A model generated the notes under the pieces. The model was not told the DNA's origin. It was given only the letters and a program-made list of their open reading frames with translations, and ran no database searches. 34,415 bases of DNA from a virus, in IMG/VR virus record IMGVR_UViG_3300040806_000451, positions 1-34,415 of that record; one strand, given 5' to 3'. The position numbers and the translations under genes are program-made. This document shows, piece by piece, positions 1-7,036 of this stretch. Position 1 is the first letter of the stretch, and each line of letters starts with the position of its first letter.

Positions 1-231
1 TTCTCTTTCATCCCATTTAGCAGTTTTAGTATCAATCCATTTTACTAAAAATCTACCATTGTTTACAAACCAAGTTTCATCTTTTTCTCGGTGAAAATGC
101 ATACTAAACCGAGCGCCTGCTTTTTGAAACACCATAAGTTTTCCGCAATATTTGTCATTAGTTGCCCAAATTAATTCGTAGCCCCATCCTTTTTCTACAA
201 CACCGTTTAATCGAGTAGACTCACTTTCCAT
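1..231 (-). CDS. Cupin-domain protein, partial (runs off the left edge)
   Basis: Reading leftward from ATG at 231-229, 77 codons are open to the window edge, so the C-terminus is missing. The product contains GWGYE near its start and a MHFHREKDETW segment, the histidine-rich metal-binding motif of cupins resembling sugar-phosphate isomerases (type II phosphomannose isomerase C-terminal-like). The start overlaps the last 11 bases of hldD, so the gene is probably translationally coupled as third gene of a hldE-hldD-cupin operon. A role in sugar-phosphate handling is inferred from fold and neighbours; the substrate cannot be read from sequence. Two other cupin domains occur in the window (25317-26093 and 33836-34165). 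Confidence 0.75.
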   Translation of the reverse strand, partial: MESESTRLNGVVEKGWGYELIWATNDKYCGKLMVFQKAGARFSMHFHREKDETWFVNNGRFLVKWIDTKTAKWDERE

Positions 232-1039
232 TAATATAATCCTCTATATTAGTCCAATTCATATCTATTACAGAATTTAATTTATCTATATTAGCACATG
301 TATAACTTTGGTATTGCAATTTTAAATTTTCTGGCATTGGAATATATTCAATAGCGCCACCATGTTTGTTGATAATAGATTGTGCTACTGTTTCAAAACT
401 TACAGGACGTCCTGTGCCTACGTTATAAATGTCTGTAGCATCTACATTTAGCATTAGTTCGTGTACTTTGCATATGTCTTCTACACATACAAAATCTCTA
501 AGATAGTTATTACTATTTTCAAATAACTTAATTACACCGTTGTTTTTGGCTTGATATGCAAATTTAGTATACGGACTTGCTTGATCACCTTTGTGTTCTT
601 CGCCTTCACCGTACACATTAAAGTAACGGAAGCCCTGCACTAGGATACCAAATTCGTCTTTGTATTGTGTAATATATCTATCAAACAAATATTTTGACCA
701 TGCATACGGGCTTTGCGGCAATAAAGGACCATCTTCAGTAAAATGTGTAGTTGGACCATATACACTTGCGCTAGATGCATATTGTAAATTAGTACCAAAG
801 TTTTCACATACCTGTGCAAGCCTAATGCTAAATTCAAAATTTTGTTCTAGTATTTGATTTACATCAGTAAAGGTAGTTGAACTAATTGCACCTAAATGTA
901 TACACCAATCATAATCTTCTGTGCTAGGAATAATACCAGGTTGCCATTCCCATCCTTCTACATCATGTCCTTGACGCTGTAAATACATTGCTAGATTTCT
1001 TCCAATAAATCCTTTGTATCCAGTTATTAATATTCTCAT
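221..1039 (-). CDS. hldD: ADP-L-glycero-D-manno-heptose 6-epimerase-like (HldD)
   Basis: The 272-residue extended short-chain dehydrogenase has a Rossmann NAD(P) loop GYKGFIG at 7-13, SSASVYG at 89-95 and the catalytic Y112-x3-K116 (YAWSK). RYFNVYGEGEEHKGDQAS (about 138-155) and IEYIPMPENLK (230-240) match segments typical of HldD/RfaD rather than generic UDP-hexose epimerases. HldD converts ADP-D-glycero-D-manno-heptose to the L-form in the cytoplasm, the last step before heptose is added to lipopolysaccharide. E. coli HldD has 310 residues, so this is compact. Its ATG overlaps the hldE stop by 4 bases, implying coupled expression. Specificity for ADP-heptose is inferred from motifs and from hldE next door. 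Confidence 0.88.
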   Translation of the reverse strand: MRILITGYKGFIGRNLAMYLQRQGHDVEGWEWQPGIIPSTEDYDWCIHLGAISSTTFTDVNQILEQNFEFSIRLAQVCENFGTNLQYASSASVYGPTTHFTEDGPLLPQSPYAWSKYLFDRYITQYKDEFGILVQGFRYFNVYGEGEEHKGDQASPYTKFAYQAKNNGVIKLFENSNNYLRDFVCVEDICKVHELMLNVDATDIYNVGTGRPVSFETVAQSIINKHGGAIEYIPMPENLKLQYQSYTCANIDKLNSVIDMNWTNIEDYINGK

Positions 1040-2175
1040 TTGCTATTCTCTATAATTTGTGTTGTTGAATATCCGTCTACTGTAGGTATAATATGCACAT
1101 CAGTTAAATCATGTCCTACAACAGTTTCAACAGTATAATCTCCGCCCTTTACAATTAAGTTAGGCTGTATATGTTTAATTAACTCATAAGGAGTATCTTG
1201 TTCAAAAACGTGAACTTCATCTACCCAAGGTAGTATAGATATCTGTTCAACACGTTTTTCTATATTGTTTATTGGACGGTTGTTGCCCTTTAGACGCTTT
1301 ACACTTGCGTCTGAATTAAGTCCAACTACAAGTTTGTCGCCTAAGCTACGTGCTTCTTTTAATAAATTAAAATGACCTGTGTGCATAATATCAAACACAC
1401 CGTTTGTAAAGATTACACGTTCTTCAATATCACTGTGTGTAAGTATATGTGTACCTACGTGCTGTACTGCACGTCTAGATCCTTTAATAGCAAGTTCTAA
1501 ACATTGCGTATAATCATAATTCTTAGCTAAACCGTATACAAATGCAGCCAAGAAACAATCGCCTGCACCAGTAACATCTGACACTTCTACTTGTGCAACT
1601 GGAAGATTATAATCAACACCGTCTATACTAGCAACTACATTATCGCCAGCGTTAGTAGTAACAATATTACCTTGCCACTGACAAAACCCAAACTTAGTAA
1701 ATTCACTATTGTTAGGTTTTACTAACCATGCGCCTTTATATTGAGTCGCATGTTCTTTAGGGTCTACAATGATCTTACAATCAAACTTATTAATATGTTC
1801 AATAATTCTTAGAGAATCGTCTAGTACACCTTTGTTATAATCGCTTAATATTACATAATCGTATTGTGAAAAATCACTACGTAATACATTTTTTAGCACA
1901 GCAGTACTGTCTGCATCTTTGTCGTCATCTATACGTGTAATATAATGTCCGTCGCATATTATGCGTGTCTTAACACTATGTGGTTGATTAGTTTCAAATA
2001 ATGTAACATCAACATCTAGACTTTTAAGATTTTCATATACAAGTCCTGCCCCGCCAATTGTTTGAACTTCGCGTTTATATGTTACAACAGGAACTGGCGC
2101 TTCGGGACTAATACGTGAACTAGTACCGTAGATATATTTGTCGATGATTATGTCACCAAGAACTAAGACTTTCAT
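1036..2175 (-). CDS. hldE: Bifunctional heptose-7-phosphate kinase / heptose-1-phosphate adenylyltransferase (HldE)
   Basis: The N-terminal ribokinase-family kinase (about 1-250) has GDIIIDKY at 7-14, SPEAPVP from 23 and the ATP/catalytic loop DVTGAGD at 200-206. The C-terminal nucleotidyltransferase (about 253-379) has FTNGVFDIMHTGH at 256-268 (HxGH signature), LNSDASVKRLKG and KGGDY (343-347), all HldE-like. HldE phosphorylates D-glycero-D-manno-heptose 7-phosphate and then adenylylates it to ADP-heptose. At 379 residues it is about 100 shorter than E. coli HldE (477); the shortening lies in the kinase half, just after the GGAG segment near 41-44. No gmhA or gmhB is visible, so the host would have to supply those steps. 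A consensus sigma70 promoter ends 6 nt before the ATG, with no Shine-Dalgarno. Confidence 0.9.
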   Translation of the reverse strand: MKVLVLGDIIIDKYIYGTSSRISPEAPVPVVTYKREVQTIGGAGLVYENLKSLDVDVTLFETNQPHSVKTRIICDGHYITRIDDDKDADSTAVLKNVLRSDFSQYDYVILSDYNKGVLDDSLRIIEHINKFDCKIIVDPKEHATQYKGAWLVKPNNSEFTKFGFCQWQGNIVTTNAGDNVVASIDGVDYNLPVAQVEVSDVTGAGDCFLAAFVYGLAKNYDYTQCLELAIKGSRRAVQHVGTHILTHSDIEERVIFTNGVFDIMHTGHFNLLKEARSLGDKLVVGLNSDASVKRLKGNNRPINNIEKRVEQISILPWVDEVHVFEQDTPYELIKHIQPNLIVKGGDYTVETVVGHDLTDVHIIPTVDGYSTTQIIENSK

Positions 2176-2181
2176 AACTTT

Positions 2182-2210
2182 ATTATACTTTCTTTTAGGT
2201 TATTTGTCAA
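2182..2210 (-). promoter_or_regulatory. Sigma70-type promoter for the hldE operon
   Basis: On the minus strand TTGACA (2210-2205), a 17-bp spacer and TATAAT (2187-2182) match the bacterial consensus perfectly. The -35 lies inside the 3' end of the Nudix gene. Only 6 bases (2181-2176) separate the -10 from the hldE ATG, so the expected transcription start is the A of ATG or a base beside it, which predicts a leaderless mRNA. Confidence 0.85.
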
Positions 2211-2640
2211 GAAGATTTATAGTTTGAAATACAGTTTCTAGTTTATTTAGATTAACTTTACTTTGTAAAGTATTACGCAGTCCATGATGTAACGGCTTTG
2301 GCCACTTAGTAAAACTACACCAAGCATAACCATCGTGTTCGTTATTAAGAGTAGGAATAAATTCGGAATGTACTACACAAAGATAAGTATGGAAATAAAA
2401 TTTATTATCTGCACTTAAAAAACTTTCTAAGGGAAGTGTTTTTTTGATGTCTGGTAAAAATCCTATTTCTTCTTCAATTTCTCGTTTAAGTCCTTCGAAT
2501 GGAGTTTCAGCAGCTTCGTTAGTGCCTCCGACTAGACCCCACATGTTATTACGTTTGCCGTTAGCTCTATGCAGGAAAAGAAATCTATTAGTATCTAATG
2601 TGTAAAATAATGCTCCACTACATGTAATCATATCTGTCAT
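2200..2640 (-). CDS. Nudix hydrolase
   Basis: The 146-residue protein has a complete Nudix box GX5EX7REUXEEXGU: G39, E45, then R53-E54-I55, E57-E58 and G60-F61, so the Mg2+-binding glutamates are intact. Nudix enzymes hydrolyse nucleoside diphosphates linked to another group. The position beside hldE/hldD makes a nucleotide-sugar substrate (GDP-mannose mannosyl hydrolase-like) plausible, but nucleotide clean-up is equally possible. The gene starts 8 bases after the gp15 stop, so it may be read from the gp14-gp15 transcript, and ends 24 bases before hldE, whose promoter overlaps its 3' end. I see no strong Shine-Dalgarno before this ATG; a second ATG lies at codon 4. Confidence 0.85.
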   Translation of the reverse strand: MTDMITCSGALFYTLDTNRFLFLHRANGKRNNMWGLVGGTNEAAETPFEGLKREIEEEIGFLPDIKKTLPLESFLSADNKFYFHTYLCVVHSEFIPTLNNEHDGYAWCSFTKWPKPLHHGLRNTLQSKVNLNKLETVFQTINLLDK

Positions 2641-2648
2641 ACATATAG

Positions 2649-4061
2649 TTAGCCAGTTAAGTCAATCCTCCATGTACCAACTGGATAATCACCATCTACT
2701 GACTTTAACCATTCATTATCTTTATATCTGTATTGTGTACTAGTATTAAGATTTGTAGTATATACTGTTTTTGTAGATTCACTAGCATCAAATACAATTG
2801 ACCAATTGTTACCGTCCCATTCTATAATGTCGTTTGCACTAGCAAAAAATCCTGTGCTATCGCTATTTTTCCATGCTGCTGGATATTCTGTTGCATCTGG
2901 GCTACTTAAATCGTCTAGTAGTAATAATCGCAAGCCGGCTGTTTTAATAGATGTAGGATTGTAATTCAACGGATCGATAATATAATCAATACTAGTTCTA
3001 TTAGCAATAATAGTGTCTGACGGAAAACTATCAGCATCCCAATTTACGTTAATTATAGTTTCATCAAAAGGATTAAGGGTAAATGTACCAGTTGCTGTAC
3101 TATCATTATCAATGCTTCTAAAGAATACTCTAGATACATCCGAAGCATATGTTCCTGGAAGTGCTATAAATATTTCTCTCCAGTTTTTAACTCCAACGGC
3201 TCCATTTGACACTAATCTTACAGTATCACCATCTACGTATGCTCCAAATGTATTAAAGTTTACGTTAGCTGTCTCACTTGAAATGTCAGTATTTGCTTTG
3301 CGACCAAATCCAGTTTCTACTGTACCAGGCTTAGCAAAGTCGTCGTATTGATTTATTTGAGGAGCACTTATACCAGTATCAATATCACCTCTCGATTCGT
3401 CAAACATTGAAGTAATAACATTTGTAATGACGCCCATTTTTTTAACTTTAGTAGGCGGACTAATATATATTGGAATACTAAACGTAAGTGTTGCTATATC
3501 AATTTCACTATCGACACCTACAGGAATACTTCGATTAGACCATGTTACATTCTCTAAATTTACAACAGTTATACTAGTCCAGTCAATAAAGTTATCAGTA
3601 GTTTGCATTTCTAAACTAGGATTGAATAATACTAGTATTTGCTCTAGTAGTTGTAGTTTTTGATCAGTATTACTTGCCCAAATATCTGCATTTAATCGCA
3701 TCATATAAGGAGTTGGTATTAATCTTTCAACTGTATAGTTTTTGCCTTGATAGTTAAGATATTCTTCGTTTTCTGAATCATATGCACGTTCTCTTATATT
3801 TGTTTTGCGTGTATAAGTAGCATCAGCCAAACGATCTTTATCAAGTTCTAATCCAGTTAAGTACACAGCTATTCTAGGTACAGTTGGAAGTTTATTTTCA
3901 CTGTTTTCTCTAATAATACTTGCTACCTGTCTAGTTAAATCCCCGTAAGTAACTGGGACGTCTTTAACTGCACCTTTACCATCTTTCACTGGAAAGTTAC
4001 TTAGTATGCGCATCATTTGCGTAGTGTATCTTCTTATTTGGCCGTCGTAAAAATGTAACAT
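2649..4061 (-). CDS. gp15: Tail completion / sheath stabiliser protein gp15-like
   Basis: The N-terminal half aligns by eye with T4 gp15: FYDGQIRRYTTQMMRILSNF at 4-23 (T4 FYNSSFRRYATLMGDLFSN), PRIAVYLTGLELD (T4 PRINLHLVDFSYN), and PTPYMMRLNADIW followed by LLEQILVLFNPSLE (T4 PSPIKMIYELSIF, IVEQILPYFQP). gp15 caps the tail tube and sheath as a hexamer and forms the head-tail joining surface. T4 gp15 has 272 residues and this protein has 470. The extra C-terminal part (from about 230) is Asp/Thr/Ser-rich and holds short Trp-containing segments (WDGNNWSIVFD, YRYKDNEWLK) like those in gp14 and gp18 here. Its ATG overlaps the gp14 stop (TAATG). gp14 and gp15 run leftward, opposite to gp13. Confidence 0.85.
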   Translation of the reverse strand: MLHFYDGQIRRYTTQMMRILSNFPVKDGKGAVKDVPVTYGDLTRQVASIIRENSENKLPTVPRIAVYLTGLELDKDRLADATYTRKTNIRERAYDSENEEYLNYQGKNYTVERLIPTPYMMRLNADIWASNTDQKLQLLEQILVLFNPSLEMQTTDNFIDWTSITVVNLENVTWSNRSIPVGVDSEIDIATLTFSIPIYISPPTKVKKMGVITNVITSMFDESRGDIDTGISAPQINQYDDFAKPGTVETGFGRKANTDISSETANVNFNTFGAYVDGDTVRLVSNGAVGVKNWREIFIALPGTYASDVSRVFFRSIDNDSTATGTFTLNPFDETIINVNWDADSFPSDTIIANRTSIDYIIDPLNYNPTSIKTAGLRLLLLDDLSSPDATEYPAAWKNSDSTGFFASANDIIEWDGNNWSIVFDASESTKTVYTTNLNTSTQYRYKDNEWLKSVDGDYPVGTWRIDLTG

Positions 4062-5233
4062 TAATTATCCGCCGTTGGTTTTTTTGGCCTAAGTGCCTTT
4101 GATAGACTTTGTCTTTCTTCAACTTGTTCGCCGTCTATATTACTTGTTGCAGTATTGTTGATAAACGAGGACTTGTAAGTTCTGCGTTCTAGCGTATTGC
4201 TTAGATCCATTCTTAAATTGTCTTCTATCTTTATCCAACGCAAGCCGTCAAATTTAAACATTCTATTTGGAAAAAAATCTGTACGCAAAAAATAATCTCC
4301 GTCTGCATTATCTCTAGGAAATTGTATACCAAAACCAAACGGAGATCCATTTGGCGCATTGCCATCGCCATAGTTAACAAGGTATCCTGAATATCCTGCT
4401 CTATCAGGTCTGTCTGCTATTTCATCTGCATTAATGTTAATGTTGCTTGCATCTAAGTCAGTTTCATCTGCTGTTTGTAGTGCAATATTGCCGTTATCGT
4501 CAGTTGCTATAGAATAATAATGACTAGTGTCAAAACCACTTTTAGGAGCGTCTGCTTCTGCTTGTGCAACTACTGCACTATTAATTTGCATTTCTTTTTC
4601 ATAAGTAGATAATACATCTCTTAATGTTGTATCAGAATCTTCTGATACAGGAAGATCAAGTATTTCTGCATATTCTTGTCCGTCATAAATTTGTTTTAAT
4701 TTTAGTCTATATAAATGTGGATACCATGTTTGACTAAATCCTTCTGCGGCCCGGTTTACATCCTCTACAACATAAAACCGTTTAAGTGAAACATCGTAAT
4801 CATTTAATGCATATTCGTCTTTTAAATGCGGCAATTCAATTACATCGCCGCTCATAATTTTTCTGCCTAATGTCTTTACACTGCTATTAATCGGTATAGT
4901 CATAAACAATGTATCATTACTTAAAAATAACCCAAATTGTGATAGGTCAAAATCAATATCCTGTACATTATAAATGCCGCGCATTGTATAAACATCAGGA
5001 TCGTATTTTCTATCTCTATTTTCTAAGAATAACAAATCTTGTATATTTGTTTCTTTAACAGCATCGTACTCAGGTTGTACAGCACTACGGTCATCTGCAC
5101 TAGGTGTATCAGTACCTAAGTATTTGTGTATGTTAATATCAGTGCCGCCAATGGTAAACATTTCTTGGATTTGCTTGTCCAAAAAGTAATAGTCATTGCC
5201 GCGTTCGGGTTTATATAATGATAGTCTTGGCAT
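4061..5233 (-). CDS. gp14: Neck protein gp14-like
   Basis: The predicted 390-residue product resembles T4 gp14 (256 residues) in order and character: a HKY segment, an ENRDRKYDPDVYTMRGIY segment (compare T4 MRGVECYYVPREYVSPD), SQFGLFLSNDTLFMTIP (T4 SNFGMQVQDEVTLSIN), SGDVIELPHLKDEYAL (T4 EGDLIYFPMDNSLFEI) and Tyr/Leu-rich sequence. gp14 joins gp13 in the neck that closes the filled head and receives the tail. The C-terminal extension contains a DGDYFLR...RMFKFDGLRWIKIE module. I chose ATG at 5233 (MPRLSLY) because it gives the same box-to-ATG spacing of 5 nt as other late genes here. An in-frame ATG at 5239 and a TTG at 5251 lie further upstream, the latter inside the promoter palindrome. Confidence 0.82.
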   Translation of the reverse strand: MPRLSLYKPERGNDYYFLDKQIQEMFTIGGTDINIHKYLGTDTPSADDRSAVQPEYDAVKETNIQDLLFLENRDRKYDPDVYTMRGIYNVQDIDFDLSQFGLFLSNDTLFMTIPINSSVKTLGRKIMSGDVIELPHLKDEYALNDYDVSLKRFYVVEDVNRAAEGFSQTWYPHLYRLKLKQIYDGQEYAEILDLPVSEDSDTTLRDVLSTYEKEMQINSAVVAQAEADAPKSGFDTSHYYSIATDDNGNIALQTADETDLDASNININADEIADRPDRAGYSGYLVNYGDGNAPNGSPFGFGIQFPRDNADGDYFLRTDFFPNRMFKFDGLRWIKIEDNLRMDLSNTLERRTYKSSFINNTATSNIDGEQVEERQSLSKALRPKKPTADN

Positions 5234-5238
5234 ATACA

Positions 5239-5260
5239 TATTTATCGCCAACGATAAATA
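5239..5260. promoter_or_regulatory. Back-to-back divergent late promoters (perfect inverted repeat)
   Basis: TATTTATCG (5239-5247), a 4-base spacer CCAA, then CGATAAATA (5252-5260) form a perfect 9-bp inverted repeat. Each arm is a T4-type late -10 box (GATAAATA), one pointing left to gp14-gp15 and one pointing right to gp13. Rightward, a Shine-Dalgarno TTGGAGA follows about 10 nt before the gp13 ATG. Leftward, the ATG comes 5 nt after the box with no room for one. Confidence 0.8.
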
Positions 5261-5277
5261 CTATTGGAGAAACTCAT

Positions 5278-6036
5278 ATGGCAGATTTAGCAACACAAAA
5301 ACAAGAAGTATTTGATTATGTTAATACTTTCCTCGGCGGAGGAATGGTAGACGTTGAATTAGATCCTATTCATTATCAAACTGCATTAACTAAAGCATTA
5401 ACAAAATTCAGACAACGCAGTGATAATAGTGTTGAAGAATCATATATGTTTTTAACAACAGTAGTAGATCAAAACGAATACGTACTACCGAGTGAAGTAA
5501 TCGAAGTGCGTAAACTATTCCGCAGGAGTATTGGCTCAAGGACCGGAGGCGGAGACGGCGGCAGTATGTTCGAACCGTTCAACTTAGCTTACACAAATAC
5601 ATATCTATTGTCTAGTAGCAAAATGGGCGGTTTAGCAACATACGATTTATTTTCACAACATCAAGAGCTGGTAGGTAGGATGTTTGGGTCATTTATCGAA
5701 TTTAAATGGAATACCACAACTAAAAAATTAACACTATTACAACGCCCAAGAGCTGAAGAAGAATTGCTGCTATATGTTTACAATTATCGTCCTGATGCAG
5801 AATTACTTAGTGACTATCTAGCTGTGCAATGGATTAAAGATTATACATTAGCAGCCTGTAAATATATGCTAGGTGAAGCACGTTCAAAGTTTGCTACTGT
5901 TGCTGGTCCACAAGGTGGTTCAACACTTAATGGTGATGCACTAAAAGCAGAAGCACAAGCTGAAATGGAAAAATTAGAATCTGAAATATCATTACAAGTA
6001 GGCGGCGGCGTTGGCTACGGATTTTTAATCGGATAA
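5278..6036 (+). CDS. gp13: Neck / head completion protein gp13-like
   Basis: The 252-residue protein has the features of the gp13 family of marine T4-like phages: an N-terminal helical segment with TKALTKFRQRS, VVDQNEYVLPSEVIEVRKLF, and the C-terminal stretch IKDYTLAACKYMLGEARSKF followed by GPQGGSTLNGD. gp13 binds the portal after packaging and, with gp14, closes the head and accepts the tail. T4 gp13 has 309 residues. The ATG at 5278 is chosen over an upstream in-frame ATT at 5218 because GGAG lies at 5266-5269, 8 bases before it, and the upstream option would read through the late promoter. The C-terminus is Gly-rich. It is transcribed away from gp14-gp15. Confidence 0.85.
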   Translation: MADLATQKQEVFDYVNTFLGGGMVDVELDPIHYQTALTKALTKFRQRSDNSVEESYMFLTTVVDQNEYVLPSEVIEVRKLFRRSIGSRTGGGDGGSMFEPFNLAYTNTYLLSSSKMGGLATYDLFSQHQELVGRMFGSFIEFKWNTTTKKLTLLQRPRAEEELLLYVYNYRPDAELLSDYLAVQWIKDYTLAACKYMLGEARSKFATVAGPQGGSTLNGDALKAEAQAEMEKLESEISLQVGGGVGYGFLIG

Positions 6037-6042
6037 AAACAC

Positions 6043-6071
6043 TTGACAATATATTAAATTTTTGTTATAAT
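6043..6071 (+). promoter_or_regulatory. Sigma70-type promoter for the kinase gene
   Basis: TTGACA (6043-6048), a 17-base spacer and TATAAT (6066-6071) match the consensus perfectly in the gap between gp13 and the kinase gene. The predicted start is near 6078, leaving a leader of about 19 nt that carries TGGAGA (6087-6092) before the ATG at 6097. Confidence 0.88.
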
Positions 6072-6096
6072 ATAAATTATATTATGTGGAGATTTT

Positions 6097-6603
6097 ATGT
6101 TACCTAAATTATTAGTAATTGGCCATGGTCGACATGGCAAAGATACAGTTTGTGAAATACTAGAAAAAAATTACGGTTATAGTTTTGAGAGCAGTAGCCG
6201 ATTTTGTTCAAAACTTTTTATCTTTGATATGCTGAAAGACAAATATGGTTATTCTAACGAAGAAGAATGCTATGCTGATAGACACAATCATCGTGCTGAG
6301 TGGTATGACGCAATCTGCGATTATAATGAAAGAGATGCAGCAACATTAGGTAGAGAAATATTTAAAGAACATGATATCTATTGCGGACTGCGTAACAAAC
6401 GCGAATTCTTTGCTATGAAAAATACTAATGTTTTTGATTATGCAATTTGGGTAGATAGATCAGATCATTTGCCGCCCGAAGCAAAAGATTCAATGAGCTT
6501 AGAACAATGGATGGCAGATTTTACTATTGATAATAATAGAGACTTAGATCAATTAATGTTCAATACATATCAGTTAATAGAACATCTAAAAGTCCGGAGT
6601 TAA
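6097..6603 (+). CDS. P-loop kinase, probable deoxynucleoside monophosphate kinase (T4 gp1-like)
   Basis: The 168-residue protein begins with a beta strand and the P-loop GHGRHGKDT (9-17), which has the GKDT ending seen in T4 dNMP kinase gp1 (GVKRSGKDT). SSRFCSK, RHNHRAEWYD and WVDRS segments are typical of the short kinase-like proteins of marine T4-like phages. A dNMP kinase would raise dNTP supply for replication. The substrate is inferred; a related P-loop nucleotide kinase is the alternative. Expression from its own consensus sigma70 promoter fits early or middle timing, in contrast to the late genes on both sides. Its last 18 bases overlap the 3' end of the convergent HNH gene. Confidence 0.65.
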   Translation: MLPKLLVIGHGRHGKDTVCEILEKNYGYSFESSSRFCSKLFIFDMLKDKYGYSNEEECYADRHNHRAEWYDAICDYNERDAATLGREIFKEHDIYCGLRNKREFFAMKNTNVFDYAIWVDRSDHLPPEAKDSMSLEQWMADFTIDNNRDLDQLMFNTYQLIEHLKVRS

Positions 6604-6921
6604 ATCTCCTTGCTTCCAGCGTATACCTTCTTTTTGCACAATGCGTTGACAATTAGCGCATATAGTTTTTAAATTATTTGGTCTACAATTTTCTAAATTT
6701 CCGTCAACATGAAATACATTAAATTGTTCCGGATACTTAGATTTAAACCCACATTTTTCACATACAGTTTTTTTAACGTATCCTCTTTGCTCCCATAAAG
6801 GAATACCGTGTCCTGCACCATTGCGTAAACATTGCTCGCATTTTTTACGGTAATATGTCCTACCATCTTTCTTGTAATTAATAGCAGCCGGTCTTTTACC
6901 GCATACACATAAAGGTCTCAT
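6586..6921 (-). CDS. HNH endonuclease-like zinc protein
   Basis: The 111-residue protein has cysteine pairs C5/C7 and C28/C31, then C54/C57 and C88/C91, flanking an HNH core with H71 (FHVDGN), N83 and NLKTICANC. This layout is that of small phage HNH nucleases, free-standing homing-type or packaging-associated. It is too small and isolated to tell which. It runs opposite to its neighbours and is convergent with the kinase, with overlapping stop regions centred on the palindrome TCCGGA. On the minus strand AAGGTGAG (about 14 nt upstream) may serve as Shine-Dalgarno. A degenerate late box GCTAAATA ends 4 nt before the ATG. Confidence 0.72.
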   Translation of the reverse strand: MRPLCVCGKRPAAINYKKDGRTYYRKKCEQCLRNGAGHGIPLWEQRGYVKKTVCEKCGFKSKYPEQFNVFHVDGNLENCRPNNLKTICANCQRIVQKEGIRWKQGDLTPDF

Positions 6922-6988
6922 ACTGTATTTAGCTCACCTTTTTGGTACCTTTTTTAGGTGTGTATTGCAGGTGTTTTATTAATTAAAT

Positions 6989-6996
6989 GGTAAATA
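6989..6996 (+). promoter_or_regulatory. Probable late promoter for gp18 (variant box)
   Basis: GGTAAATA differs from the box seen elsewhere in the window (GATAAATA) at one core position. It lies 40 nt before the sheath ATG, with a Shine-Dalgarno TAGGAGAA just before the gene. The rest of the 115-bp gap 6922-7036 contains a T-rich inverted repeat (CACCT ... AGGTG around 6935-6960) that may be part of a terminator. Confidence 0.5.
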
Positions 6997-7036
6997 TACA
7001 TATAGAACAACTAGTCATCCAAATAGGAGAAATAAC

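Noticed and set aside
1-2640. Bacterial chromosomal LPS operon carrying a prophage edge
   Set aside because: The genes are compact, overlap tightly, run straight on from gp15 and Nudix, and kdsA and cupins recur at the other end. No integrase or attachment site is seen, so a lytic phage genome is the simpler reading.
5252-5277. Start of gp13 upstream of ATG 5278
   Set aside because: Extension would translate the late promoter itself. The ATG at 5278 has a Shine-Dalgarno and a family-like N-terminus.
6926-6933. GCTAAATA as a late promoter for the HNH gene with a leaderless start
   Set aside because: The core is degenerate and a plausible Shine-Dalgarno (AAGGTGAG) lies upstream, so I did not include it in the leaderless set.
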